Counted from the stretch's first letter, positions 24,801 through 35,690 are shown. The stretch: 64,000 bases of DNA from Sternotherus odoratus (GCA_032164245.1 JAVMKO010000006.1:105975310-106039309); one strand, 5' to 3'. Numbers and translations are program-made. The notes: generated by a model from the letters alone, not told the origin.

Positions 24801-27800
24801 GAAAGAAAGGAGACATAAATCTAGAAAGGTGTAGATGCCATCAAGAGCAGTGACTCTAGGGCTCCATGTAGCATCTAGAACAAACATAGAGTCAGGAAAC
24901 TAAAGCAATATGTACAAACCTGAGCAAGGAACCGCATGCTGTATAAAACATTTAGAATTAGTCGAAACCCACAATTGTATAGGTGTATGTACCGTCTAGA
25001 ACCAGTCTAGAACCAGGAATGTAGAGCTGTTTGGTGGGCACCTCCTAAAACGAATCTAGAGCCACTCATCTAGCAGTGCCATCCAGAGTGAGTCTAGAGC
25101 TACGCCCCTAAAAAGACAAACACCACCCAGAGCCAAACCTAGAGTAGCGTGCATCATACTCGATAACCTCAGAACCGGGAATCTAGAACCAGCAAGGTCC
25201 ATTAACCTAGAACCAAGTGCACCAACCTGAGCCAGGAATATAGGTACAATCTAGGACAGGTCTAAAACTCAGCACCCCCTACTGAGCTTGTACCAGCAGG
25301 GTCTAGAACCCAGCATTTCCCCCAGCCCGGTAATGACGCTCTGTTGCTTATCTCCCTGCAGGAAGGACACGACCAAGGACCCATCCCCCTGGAAGGTGGT
25401 GCTGGGGCGTCTGCAGCTGAGCGGTGGCCCGTTGGAGGGTGTGGTACGGAACGTGTCCCGGATCATCACCCACGAGAAGTTCAAGGACTTCACCAAGGGC
25501 ATGGACATCGCCCTGCTGCGCCTGGCGGAGCCCGTCCTTTTCAGCCGTGACGTTGGCCCCATCTGCCTGCCTTACCCCAGCCACCGATTCGCCTTCGGGA
25601 CCCAGTGCTGGGCCACCGGCTGGGGCCGGGTGAAGGAGGAGAGTGAGTGAGAGGGGAGAGCTCCCGGCGAAGATGGAGACGTCTAGCCCCCCCGTCCCTC
25701 CCCCGTCCCTCCCCCGCCCCAGGGACGCTCATCCCCAACGGGGCACTGATCCTCCTTCTTTCCCTCCCCACAGTGATCCTCCCGCCCCCCAAGCCGCTCA
25801 AGAAGGTGGGACTGGACCTGCTCAGTGCGGAGACCTGCAACTGCATCCACAGTAACCTGCGCCAGAAGGAGCTCTCCAGCCCCGCCGGGCCAGGGCTGAT
25901 CTGTGCCGGGTACCAGAGCGGGGGCCAGGGGCCCTGCCAGGTGAGCGTGAAAGGGGGTGCCAGGTGGAGGGGCTGGGCTAGGGGGGTTGGAGAGAAGGGA
26001 GTGGAAGGAGATGGGGAGCAGAGGGGCTACCCCTGGTTTGGAAGGGGGTGGAGGGATCACACCTCGCTCCCCCGCCCTGAATCTCCCGTCCCTCCCCAGG
26101 GCGATTCCGGGGGCCCAGTGGCCTGCTCCGAGAACGGGACGTGGTTCCAGGCCGGGATCCTGAGCTTCTCGGCGGGCTGCGCCCGGCTCCACAGCCCCAT
26201 CCTGCTGACCGAGGTCACGGCCTACACCGGCTGGATCCAGAACCACACGGGGGGAGCCACCTTCGCGGTCCAGACTGCGCCTCCCCGCTTCAGCAGCGAC
26301 CAGGGAAAGTGCAGAGGTACGGCCAGTGGGGAACGGGACACGGGGCCTTTCCCCTCTAGGGGGCGCCGGCTCCCATCCCATCCCAGGGCAGGGGACTGGC
26401 TGGCTGTGAGGGGCAGGTAATAGGTGACTGACTCCTACTCTCTCCAGGTTGCGGGAAGATGAAGGGACTTGAACTGAGTGTCACGGCCAAGGGGACTTGG
26501 CCCTGGTACGTGAGCCTACAGTCTGGGGGGCAGCACGTCTGCGGGGGAGCACTGATCGCTGAGAGCTGGGTGCTGGCGGCCGCGCACTGCTTCATCGGGT
26601 GAGTGAGGGGCATGAGGCGGGGGTGACCCAGCAGGGGGTGGGGAGGGAGGGACGGGGAGGTGTCACACGCCTCGGGGGATCCATGTCTCTATAAGGGCTG
26701 AATGCCTGTCTGTAATGTGTGCCCTGCCCAGCTTCCCTCTGGACCCCACTCCCCTCCCAGAGATAGAACCCAGGAGTCCTGACCCCCCATACCCCTCTGC
26801 TCTAAACACTAGACTCCACTCCCCTTCCAGAGCCAGGGATAGAACCCAGGAGTCCTGACCCCCCCCCCATACTCCTCTGCTCTAAGTACTAGACTCCACT
26901 CCCCTCCCAGAAACAGGGATAGAACCCAGGAGTCCTGACCCCCCTCATACTCCTCTGCTCTAAGCACTAGACTCCCCTCCCCTCCCAGAGCCAGGGATAG
27001 AACCCAGGAGTCCTGACCCCCCTCATACTCCTCTGCTCTAAGCACTAGACTCCACGCCCCTCCAAGAGCCAGGGATGGACCCCAGGAGTCCTGACCCCCA
27101 TCCCCTTCTGCTCTAACCACTAGACCCCATTCCCCTCCCAGAGCCATGGATTGAACCCCGAAGTCCTGACTCCCAGGTCCCTGCCCTGACAGATTAGTAA
27201 CCCCCTGGGGGGCTGTGTTGCAGGCGGCAGGAACTCACGGACTGGAAGGTGTTCCTGGGTGAGCGGCGGGAGGGGGCAGAGCCACGCTGGCAAGAAGAGA
27301 GGGGCCTACAGAAACTCATCCTCCACGCGGCCTACGTGAACATGACGGAGGGCTCTGACATCGCGCTGCTCATGCTGGCCCAGCCGGTGGTGTTTGGGGA
27401 TAACATCTGGGCCGTCTGCCTCCCCTACGACACACACCGATTCCATCTCGGCGGCACCTGTTGGGCCAGGGGACGGGAGAATGGTAGGTGGGCCTTTCCC
27501 CTCTAGGGGGCGCTGGCTCCAATCTGGCCCCCCGGTGATAACTGGATGGCTCACAGAGCAGGGGGTGGGATAAGGGGCAGGGCGTGGCAACTTCCAACGC
27601 AACGTCTCGGTGTTTTCACAGCTCGGGCACTCCCACCGCAGCCGCTACAGGGGGTGGAGGTGGAGCTCATGGGGCCCGTCGCCTGTAACTGCGCCTACAA
27701 CCAGTCCATCTCGGCGGGGGAGGCGGTGCCTATCCTCCCAGAAATGCTGTGTGCCGCCCAACAGGAGAAGAACGCCAGCTGTGAGGTGAGCGAGTCACCC

Positions 27801-30800
27801 TAGGCCCTCCCTTCTCAATGGGGTGGGTACTGTGGTCCCAGGGTCTTCAGAACATCTGGGCAGCTGCAAACATCCCCATGGCTCCGTCCATGGAGACACG
27901 CCACCGTTTTCCCCACAAAGGCCTGGTTCTGGCAGGCCTCCCATCCCCTCATCTCGCCCCCACCCCGTTCGCTTAGCAGATGCTCTGGACGTTCAGGGGG
28001 GCAGGTCACTTGACTCTAGTCTAGTCTAGAATCAGAGAGGTAGCCCTGTTAGTCCAGAATAGCAGAGAGCTGTCCATGGTGCTGAAGGGTCCTGTCCTCT
28101 GGGGCTGAGCCTTGGCCATGTTCCCAGCAGTACATGGGGCTCAGGGCACTGTCCATGGTACTGAGATGTCCTCTTGGCCTTTGCTGAGCTTCTCTTGGAT
28201 CAGGTAGGTTTTCTGTAGACACCCTCATTCCTCTGGAGCTGTCCATGGTCCTGGTGTGTCCTACTTTCCCCAGGGCTGAGCCATCCAGTGTTGGGTAGGG
28301 CATGGATCCAGCATGCCCTGGTTCTCCAGGGTGAAGTGTCCTATTGTCCATGGGTTGGGCGTAGACACAGCACACCACAGCTCTCCCCGGTGCAGGGATG
28401 GTCTGTGCAACCGCTGACCCATTGCGCACTGGGGGGAGCTCATGGTCATTGGTGGAGGAGGACTGAATTGCTGGGACATCTCCTCATGCAGCCACCCCCC
28501 CCAGGGAAGACCCAGACTATTGGCTGTCAACAGGCCCTGAGATCCCACCCGCTCTGGAGTTGATGCAGTTGCCCCTTTGCTCTTGACTCTCCAGGCCGAT
28601 GATGGGGGGCCTCTGATTTGCAATGAGAAGGGCACCTGGTTCCTGGCGGGCCTCTCCAGCTTTGGCAATGGCTGCGGGAGGAAGAGCCAGCCCGGGGTGT
28701 ACACGGAAGTCAGAGCATACGAGAAATGGATCACGGACATCACGCGGGATGGTTACTTTGCCAGCCAGCCCATGCCGGTTCCAGCGGTCGTAGAAGAGGA
28801 CAGATGCCCAGTGAAGCCTACTCCAAGTAAGGGGCAATCCAGACAGCAAGCTCCATTTCTTTGGGCACTCATGCTAAGCAGGGTGGGGCTAGGTCAATGC
28901 TTGGAGACCAAGACCAAGAAAGGGAAAACACGGGGCTGCAGAACGGGCTACCTGGCAGTCAGAGCTGGCCCCGCTCCCCCATAGACACTAGGAGGTGCTG
29001 TATTGCAGGGGTTGGGGTAGGGACTCACTAGTGGGAGCTCTCCCCTGACAGTCAGTGCTGACCAGAATACCCCACTGCAGCACTAGGGGGCGCTGTGTGC
29101 AGGAAACAATGTGGGCGACTCAGAGACACGCCCTGACTGTGCCCCTCTCTCCTGCAGGTTCCAGTGCAGATGGGGAAAGGACACTGTCAAGCACTGTTGG
29201 TACCACACGTTGGGAAGGTGAGTCCCTATGCACCCGAGGACACGTTTCCACTGCCCAGGCCATCCGAGGCGTGTTCAGATGTCTGGGTTCATTGCCCCTC
29301 CTGCAATCTACCCCCTCCCTACCAGAGCCACCTCCCAGCTCCTGAGACAAACCTTCCACCCTGCCTGCCAACCGCCCAGCCATCCAGCGCCCAGATCTGC
29401 CGCCACCAACCACTCTGGTGTGGCACCGGGGGGGGGGGGGGGGCACGGAGCTGCAGGCGGTGGGGGCAGGGGAGAGCAGGGGATTCCCTCCCCTGGCAGT
29501 CCGTGCTGACCCCAGTGCCCCAGTGCGACACTAGGGGGCGCTGTGCTGCAGGAAACAATGTGGGTGACTCAGTGACACGCCCTGACTGTGTCCCTCTCTC
29601 CTGCAGGTCCCACTGGAGCCGGGGGAATGACACCGTCTACCACTGCTGGTACCACACGTGGGGAAGGTGAGTCCCCAAGCACCTGAGGACACGTTTCCAC
29701 TGCCCAGGGAATTTGAGGGGTGTTCAGATGTCTGGTCCCACTGCAGAGCGACCTGTCCCTCCTGCTATCTACCTCCCCACCCAGAGCCACCTTCCAGATC
29801 CTGGGACAAGCCTTCCACCCTGTCTCCCAACCGCCCAGCCATCCAGAGCCCAGCTCTGCCACCACCCTAACCAGAGCCACCTCCCAGATCCTGGGACAAG
29901 CCTTCCACCCTGTCTCCCAACTGCCCAGCCATCTAGAGCCCAGCTCTGCCACCACCCTAACCAGAGCCACCTCCCAGATCCTGGGACAAGCCTTCCACCC
30001 TTTCTTCCAACCGCCCAGCCATCCAGAGCCCAGATCTGCCTCCACCAGACACTCTGGTGTGGCACTTGGGGGTAGAGGGGGGAGGCACAGAGCTGCAGGT
30101 GGTGGGGGAGGGGAGAGCAGGGGACGCCCTCCCCTGGCAGTCCGTGCTGACCCCAGTGCCCCAGTGCGACACTAGGGGGCGCTGTGCTTCAGGAAACAAT
30201 GGGGGTGACTCAGAGACACGCCCTGACTGTGCCCCTCTCTTCTGCAGGTCCCACTAGAGTGTGGGGAAAGACACCGTCAACCACTGCTGGTACCACATGT
30301 TGGGAAGGTGAGTCCCCAAGCACCTGAGGACACGTTTCCACTGCCCAGGCCGTCCGGGGGGTGTCCGGGTGTCTGGTCTCACTGAAGAGTGACCTGCCCC
30401 TCCTGCAATCTCCCTCCCCACCCAGAGCCACCTCCCAGCACCTGGGATAAACCTTCCACCCTGTCTCCCAACTGCCCAGCCATCCAGCGCCCAGATCTGC
30501 CGCCACCAACCACTCTGGTGTGGCACTGGGGGGGGAGGCATGGAGCTGGGTGGTGGGGCACAGAGAGCAGGGGATGCTTTTCCCTGGCAGTCAGTGCAGC
30601 CCAAGATGCCCCAGTGCAACACTAGGGGGCGCTGTGCTGCAGGAAACAATGTGGGTGACTCAGTGACACGCCCTGACTGTGTCCCTCTCTCCTGCAGGTC
30701 CCACTGGAGCCGGGGGAATGACACCGTCTACCACTGCTGGTACCACACGTGGGGAAGGTGAGTCCCGACGCACCTGAGGACACGTTTCCACTGCCCAGGG

Positions 30801-33800
30801 AATTTGAGGGGTGTTCAGATGTCTGGCCCCACTGCAGAGCGACCTGCCCCTCCTGCTATCTACCTCCCCACCCAGAGCCACCTCCCAGATCCTGGGACAA
30901 GCCTTCCACCCTGTCTTCCAACCGCTCAGCCATCCAGAGCCCAGATCTGCCACCACCCTAACCAGAGCCACCTCCCAGATCCTGGGACAAGCCTTCCACC
31001 CTGTCTCCCAACTGCCCAGCCATCTAGAGCCCAGATCTGCCTCCACCAGACACTCTGGTGTGGCACTCGGGGGCGGCCGGGGTGGGGGGGGAGGCACAGA
31101 CCTGCAGGTGGTGGGGGAGGGGAGAGAAGGGGACGCTCTCCCCTGGCAGTCCGTGTTGACCCCAGTGCCCCATTGAGACACTAGGGGCCGCTGTGCTTCA
31201 GGAAACAATGTGGGTGACTCAGAGACACGCCCTGACTGTGCCCCTCTCTCCTGCAGGTTCCAGCAGAGGTGCGGGAAAGACACCGTCAAGCACTGTTGGT
31301 ACCACACGTGGGGAAGGTGAGTCCCGACGCACCTGAGGACACTTTTGCACCCCACCTCCCCCAGGCCGTATGTGTGATCTCACGGCAGAGCGACCTGACC
31401 CTCCCGCTATCCACCTCCCCACCCAGAGCCACCTCCCTGCACCTGGGACAAGCCTCCCCCCTGCCTGCCAACTGCTCATCCAGAGCCCCACTCCGCCCGC
31501 ACCAGCCACTCCAGTGTGGCACTGCGGGGCACTGCACTGCGGGAAGCAGAGCGAGGACTCAGTAGGGGGCGCTGTCCTCTGGCAGTCAGGGCTGACCCCA
31601 GTGCGGCGCTAGGGGGCGCTGTGCTGCAGGGAACAATGTCGGTGATGCGCAGACACTGACTGACTTTCCCTCTCGCTCCTGTAGGATCTGGTGGAAAGGG
31701 GGGAAAGCCGGCGCCAGCCATTGATGCCACAGAAGAGGAGGGTGAGTCGCTAAGCACCTAAGAACCCTTTCCCACTCCCCAGGCCGTCCGGGGGGTGTTC
31801 GGGTGTCTGGTCTCACCGCAGAGCGGCCTGATCCTCCTGCAATCTGCCTCCCCACCCAGAGCTACCTCCCAGCACCTGGGACAAACCTTCCACCTGCCTG
31901 CCAACCGCCCAGTTATCCGGAGCCCAACTCTGCCTCCACCAGCCACTCAAGTGTGCCACTAGGGGGCGCTGCGCTGCGGGGAGAGGGAGATTATTACGGG
32001 CACTCTCCCCTCACAGCCAGTGCTGCCCCCGATACCCCAGTGCAGCACTAGGAGGCGCTGTGCCGCAGGGAACAAGGTGGGTGACTCAGAGACTCGCCCT
32101 GACTGTGCCTCTCACTGTCGCAGGTTCCGGTGCAGAGTGGGACCAGCCAGGGCCGCCCGGCTGTGCCAAGCGAGGGGAAGGTGAGTCCCTTAGCGCCCGA
32201 GCCCCGTTTTCCACTCCCCAGGCCGTCCGGGGGGTGTCCGGGGGTCTGGTCTCACTGCAGAGTGACCTGCCCCTCCTGCAATCTCCCTCCCCACCCAGAG
32301 CCACCTCCCAGCTCCTGGGACAAACCTTCCACCCGTCACTCTGGTGTGGCACTAGGGGGCGCTGTGCTGCAGGGGTCCGGGCGAAGGCTCAGCAGGGGGC
32401 GCTCTCCCCAGGCAGTCAGTGCCGTCCCCGATGCTCCAGTGCCACGCTAGGGGGGTGCCGTAGCTGCAGGGAGAGGAGTATGGGCTCAAGACGGGGTGCT
32501 CTCCCCTCGCCCCCAATGCTGACCCCCCCCCAAGGCCACCCTGCACTGCTAGGGGCCATTGGGCAGCAGGGAATCATTTGGGTGACTCATCAGAGACACT
32601 CCCTGACTGTCCCTCTCTTCCCTACAGGTGCCAGGAGCAAGGGGCAGAAGGCAGGGCCACCTGGTTGTGACAAACGAGGGGAAGGTGAGTCCCCAAATAG
32701 CCAGGGACCCTTTGTCACTCCCCAGGCTGCATAGCTGGTGTTCAGACGTACGGTCTCACTGCAGAGCGTCCAGACCCTCCTGCAATCTGCCTCCCCACCC
32801 AGAGCCACCTCCCAGCTCCTGGGACAAACCTACCCGGCCTGCCAACCGCCCAGCCACCCACCGGCTATTCCAGTGCGGCACTAGGGGGCACTGAGCTGCA
32901 GGGAGCAGTGCATGCAGCTCAGTAGGGGGCGCTCTCCCCTGGCAGTCTGAGCAGGTGTCAATGCACCAGTGCAGCACTAGGGGGCGCTGAGCTGCAGGGA
33001 GCAGTGCATGCAGCTCAGTAGGGGGCGCTCTCCCCTGGCAGTCTGAGCAGGTGTCAATGCACCAGTGTGGCACTAGGGGGCGCTGTGCTGCAGGGACCAT
33101 ATGCGTGACTCAGAGACACCCCCTGACTCTCTCTCTCTCCTGCAGGGTCCAGGAGCAAAGGGAAGAAGCCAGGGCCACCCGGTGGTGCCAGACCAGGGGA
33201 AGGTGAGTCCCTACGCACCTGAGGATACATTCGCTGCCCTGGCCGTCCGGGGGGTGTTCGGGTGTCTGGTCTCCTGCAGAGCGGCCTGATCCTCCTGCAA
33301 TCTGCCTCCCCACAAAGAGCCACCTCCCTGCACCTGGGACAAACGTTCCCCCTGCCTGCCAACCGCTCAGCCACCCAGCGCCCGGCTCTGCCTCCACCAG
33401 CCACTCCAGTGTGGCACTAAGGGGCGCTGTGCTGACCATGTTCATTGCACTATCTCTGGCCCTTTTCGTCTTTAATCCAAGTGTTCATCCTGGGGTCTTA
33501 GCCAAATCCCTCGCTCTGCCTCCCTCGTTTCCCCCTGCGCGTTCAGCAGGATACCAGGGCCGCCGCCTCTTCCTGTGTGCTGGTAGCTCAGCACCCAGCC
33601 ACCCACCCCAGAGGTGACCGCATCTCAGGGCCGGGTGTGCTATCCCTGTGGCTGCGTTGTGTGCAGCTGTTCCCCAGCTGCCCCACCCCAGAGCTGGCTG
33701 CATCTCGGCGCCAGGTGAGCCATCCCCATGCAGCTTCACTGTGCAGCTGCTCCCCTGCCACTCCACCCCAGAGGTGGTTGCATCTCAGCACCAAGCCAGT

Positions 33801-33972
33801 GATCCCTGGGTGCGCGGCCTCTAGAGTGCTTTGGGATCCATCAAAGCATCATAACCCTGGCTGAAGATACCCCACGACCTCACTGCCTGTTCTCTTCCTG
33901 GTCACTTTCACAGGTAAAACGGGGAAGGGACCCAAAAGGAAGAAGCAGACTCATAGCCACCGACCGAGATAA
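15895..33972 (+). CDS. PRSS53: PRSS53-like tandem serine protease (polyserase-3) with repeat-exon tail
   Basis: Twenty exons chain in frame (2313 nt, 770 aa): 15895-15952, 22500-22526, 24051-24219, 25362-25642, 25774-25940, 26100-26316, 26448-26598, 27224-27483, 27622-27785, 28595-28826, 29158-29217, 29607-29666, 30248-30307, 30698-30757, 31257-31316, 31685-31741, 32124-32180, 32628-32684, 33146-33202, 33914-33972. Residues 1-28 are a signal peptide. Domain 1 has the activation site R|IVGG (I41), His81 (AAHC), Asp133 (MDIALL) and Ser237 (GDSGGP). Its residue six before the serine is Gly, so trypsin-like cleavage after Lys/Arg is not expected. Domain 2 keeps His353 and Asp402 but has no IVGG and reads ADDGGP at 499-504, so it is a pseudoprotease. 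Residues 576-770 are a Gly/Ser/Thr- then Lys/Pro-rich tail from tandem mini-exons. The paired domains, the TCNCI motif and the ZNF646 neighbour identify PRSS53. The use of all tail exons is inferred from splice sites and frame. Confidence 0.85.
16060..16460 (+). repeat. Tandem array of MIR-head-like units (intron 1)
   Basis: Units of about 80 bp repeat GAACCCAGGAGTCCTGGCTC, CTAACCCACTAGACCCCACT and CTCCCAGAGCTGGGGA. Read on the minus strand they resemble the A-box/B-box tRNA head of a MIR-like SINE (TAGTGGGTTAGAG... GGGTTCTATCC). Confidence 0.85.
16895..17245 (+). repeat. Second tandem array of MIR-head-like units
   Basis: About four units of the same ~80-bp repeat as at 16060. The copies are nearly identical to each other, so expansion was recent. 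Confidence 0.85.
17560..17675 (+). mobile_element. CR1 3'-end fragment
   Basis: GTGATGGATGTCAGGAGAG ... GGATGGACCTTTGGTCTGAC ... CTGTTCTTG is the 3' end of a turtle-type CR1. It is paralogous to 20036-20190 and to the inverse copy at 20541-20830. Confidence 0.7.
18230..18480 (-). mobile_element. CR1-like LINE fragment
   Basis: TGTTCCCATGGTTAATTACG, CCAGTCTGAATTGAGCTAG and later blocks match the CR1 segment at 19337-19600. Confidence 0.55.
18765..18945. mobile_element. hAT-like short element
   Basis: It starts GGTGGTTCTCAACC and ends GCTTGAGAACCATTG, an inverted pair typical of small hAT elements. No clean target duplication was found. Confidence 0.55.
18994..19250. mobile_element. Inverted-repeat DNA element (TCTACACTAC ends)
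   Basis: The ends GTCTACACTACG and TGTAGTGTAGAT are inverted. The interior is rich in GTCGAC/CGATC blocks. It is a non-autonomous element of unassigned superfamily. Confidence 0.65.
19337..19610 (-). mobile_element. CR1 LINE 3' fragment
   Basis: Reads GGTTGGAAGGGACCTCAGGA then TCTAGTCCAACCCCCTGCTC, the diagnostic CR1 tail in reverse, followed by internal CR1 sequence. Confidence 0.85.
20036..20190 (+). mobile_element. CR1 3'-end fragment
   Basis: Same family as 17560-17675, here longer (GACAGGATACTGGGCTGGAT). Confidence 0.7.
20541..20830 (-). mobile_element. CR1 3'-end fragment
   Basis: AACATAAGAACGGCCATACT and GGTCAGACCAAAGGTCCATC, then a stretch ending GGAGTTCCACAGGTTGACTG, is the same CR1 subfamily in reverse. 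Confidence 0.8.
21675..21945 (+). repeat. 93-bp minisatellite with CTCF-like cores
   Basis: Three units of AGCACAGCGCCCCCTAGTG ... GGGGAGAGCGCCCCCTA. It is a relative of the 10498 array and lies in PRSS53-like intron 1. Confidence 0.9.
22115..22320 (+). repeat. MIR-head-like tandem units
   Basis: Three copies of GAACCCAGGAGTCCTG with CTAACCCAC spacers, as at 16060. Confidence 0.8.
22815..22915 (-). mobile_element. CR1 LINE tail fragment
   Basis: GGAAGGGACCTCAGGAGGTT then CTAGTCCAACCCCTGCTC is the CR1 3' tail in reverse. Confidence 0.8.
22990..23585 (+). mobile_element. CR1 LINE 3' fragment
   Basis: Contains GTCCAGTTCTGAGTGCCATG, GGAGAGAATCCAGAGGGGAG, AGCAGGCTGGACAAACAT and a tail ending CACGGTCCCTTCCCGCC, the normal order of the CR1 3' region. 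It lies in PRSS53-like intron 2. Confidence 0.85.
24221..25310. repeat. Degenerate TCTAGAAC-rich intron
   Basis: Intron 3 of the PRSS53-like gene holds several dozen TCTAGA/CTAGAAC/CTAGAGC words at about 20-40 bp intervals across 1.1 kb. It is an eroded short-unit tandem repeat. Confidence 0.75.
26745..27165 (+). repeat. MIR-head-like tandem array in intron 7
   Basis: About five 80-bp units (ATAGAACCCAGGAGTCCTGA, CTCCTCTGCTCTAAGCACTA) sit between PRSS53-like exons 7 and 8. Confidence 0.85.
27786..28594 (+). other. Intron 9 of the PRSS53-like gene
   Basis: Contains several imperfect blocks of GCTGTCCATGGTNCTGA type with about 110-bp spacing (near 28070, 28150, 28240), a decayed tandem repeat. 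No extra exon is seen. Confidence 0.6.
29040..33202 (+). repeat. Tandem array of mini-exon cassettes in the PRSS53-like gene
   Basis: Cassettes of about 430-640 bp repeat. Each is CTCF-like minisatellite (CACTAGGGGGCGCTGTGCTG), AGGAAACAATGTGGGTGACT, CCCTGACTGTG, polypyrimidine CTCTCTCCTGCAG, a 57- or 60-bp exon ending GGGGAAG, then GTGAGTCCC and CTGCAATCTCCCTCCCCACC. All nine exons are phase 1-1, so each can be added or skipped without a frameshift. Exons 12 and 14 are identical in sequence. Confidence 0.9.
33580..33805 (+). repeat. ~65-bp minisatellite (CAGAGCTGGCTGCATCTC)
   Basis: Three to four units of CACCCCAGAGCTGGCTGCAT with CTCAGCGCCAGGTGAGCCAT. Single units recur at 35090-35130 and 36560-36645, and the reverse complement at 63500-63720. 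Confidence 0.8.
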
Positions 33973-34680
33973 GCGAATTCTGGCTCCCCCCCGCGCTCCG
34001 TCTGTTTGCTTCACCCACTGGAAGATTGTCTCGTGCTAGTCGTCGGGTTGCTCTATTTCCTGTGTGGTCCCAACTGCTGAGATGTCGAATTGGGCACTCG
34101 CCTTAATCTGTATTATGACCCTTTCCCAGCAGAACCCAGCATCCTGTGGATTTAAAAATGATGTTGCCTGACGCCGCGATGCAGCTGGCTCTGGGGAGGA
34201 ACCTTTTTGTTTAACTGCCTATTAATTATTAATTATTATTATTATTTATGTTACAATAGTATCCAGAGACTCTAAATGAGACCGAGGACTCCTTTGTGCC
34301 GAACGCGGCACAGATCCCAACCGAGCTTGGGGGTCCCCATCCTGACCGAGATCGGGGGGGGCCCCCGGGGCACCTCACAGCTCAGGGATCCTGTTGTGGT
34401 GGGCGCTGCCTGCACAGACGCCCGCCCGAGATCAGGGTCCCCGCTTTGTTCACAGCCCACCAGAGGTGACGTTTGCATCCAATGTCTGATTGTCAACACA
34501 GTGGTGACCTTGGGTTTTCCCCACCACCGCTCCTGCTTGGGTTTCATTTGCCTCGTCTGCGGATTATCACCTGGAGGAAATTGTCGTGATGTTGGGGGTT
34601 ACAATGGCTTCACGTGGATGGAATACTGCTGATCACACCACAACCAGAGTTTTGCAATAGTGTTAACGCAATAATAAAAA
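33973..34680 (+). terminator. Probable 3' UTR and polyadenylation signal of the PRSS53-like gene
   Basis: Non-coding sequence after the TAA, with a clean AATAAA at 34673-34678 about 700 bp downstream. An ATT-rich patch at 34220-34260 lies within it. Confidence 0.45.
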
Positions 34681-35690
34681 TCAGATTCACTAACCGCCGC
34701 AAAGGGCTAGAGTTTGAGTTCAAAATAGTTCAGATACCACGTTACCCCCATGTCAAGCCTCCCGCCCCGCTCCTTGCAGTATACCTTGTGCTGAGCCCCC
34801 CGCCCGCTCCCTGCAGCACAGAGCCCCCTATTGAGTCCCCACTCCATCCCCTGCTGAACCCCTCCCCCCCCAGCACCGCACCCCTTACTGCTCTGAGCCC
34901 CATAAACTTTGCAAAGATCATCACATTCCAGACCCCAACATGGGGCCCTTTGGAGAAGCACCATCAGCAGGAAATGTGCTTCTGCTTCCGGCAGCCCCAG
35001 TCGCGCCGGCTGTCCCCTTCCCCCAGGGATCGGGCATGGGAAGAGCTGAGCCCTGCAACCACCCCGGAGCGGAACTCCTTGTTCCCCTGCTGCCCCACCC
35101 CAGAGCTGGCTGCATCTCAGCGCCGAGCGAGCCAGTTTGGGGGCAAGTTGTCGGTGTACGTGTGACACTCCCGGGGGGTAACCAGGGCTGGAGACCCAGT
35201 TCCCACTGACCTCCGCGGGAGGGAGCCTCGTCTGTCCCTGCTGGGGGGTTGGCTGCATGAATCCACTGACCCCGGACACCACACAGGCTCTCCTCTCTCG
35301 GCCTACGCAGGCCCAGCTCTCTCTGGGCTGGTCACATGCCCTAGCCTGCTTCCATTCATAGCAGGCATGACTCATAGACTGGCTGGGGCCTCCGCAAGCG
35401 GGAAAAGGCTTCTTCTAAGGCCTATTGTGTTTCTTAATAGGCCATTCCCTGGAGCGGTTCTTCCACAATGTGGGTGTCACCTTTGAAATACTGGTACAGA
35501 GGCAATAGCCATAACTTCAGCTACAACCCGTCTCTGTGCGTAGAACCAGGGACATCACATTCAGCCAGTCACAGCTTCTCCATTGATACCTTACCTGACA
35601 CACTTCATATAAAACGTATCATCAGCATCTCACCACGGTACATATGGGGGGTTGGGGGTGACTCTCGGGTACAGAATGTCACCCCCTGGT
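34681..35690. other. Non-coding interval between the PRSS53-like and CARD-GTPase genes
   Basis: Degraded minisatellite pieces (CTCCCTGCAGCACAGAGCCC near 34810) and unassigned sequence. No exon is seen. Confidence 0.55.

Noticed and set aside
29040..33480. CRISPR-like array or simple minisatellite without coding meaning
   Set aside because: Repeat spacing is far too long and variable for CRISPR and the sequence is vertebrate. The repeated 57/60-bp blocks keep frame, acceptor and donor in every copy, so they are read as exons.
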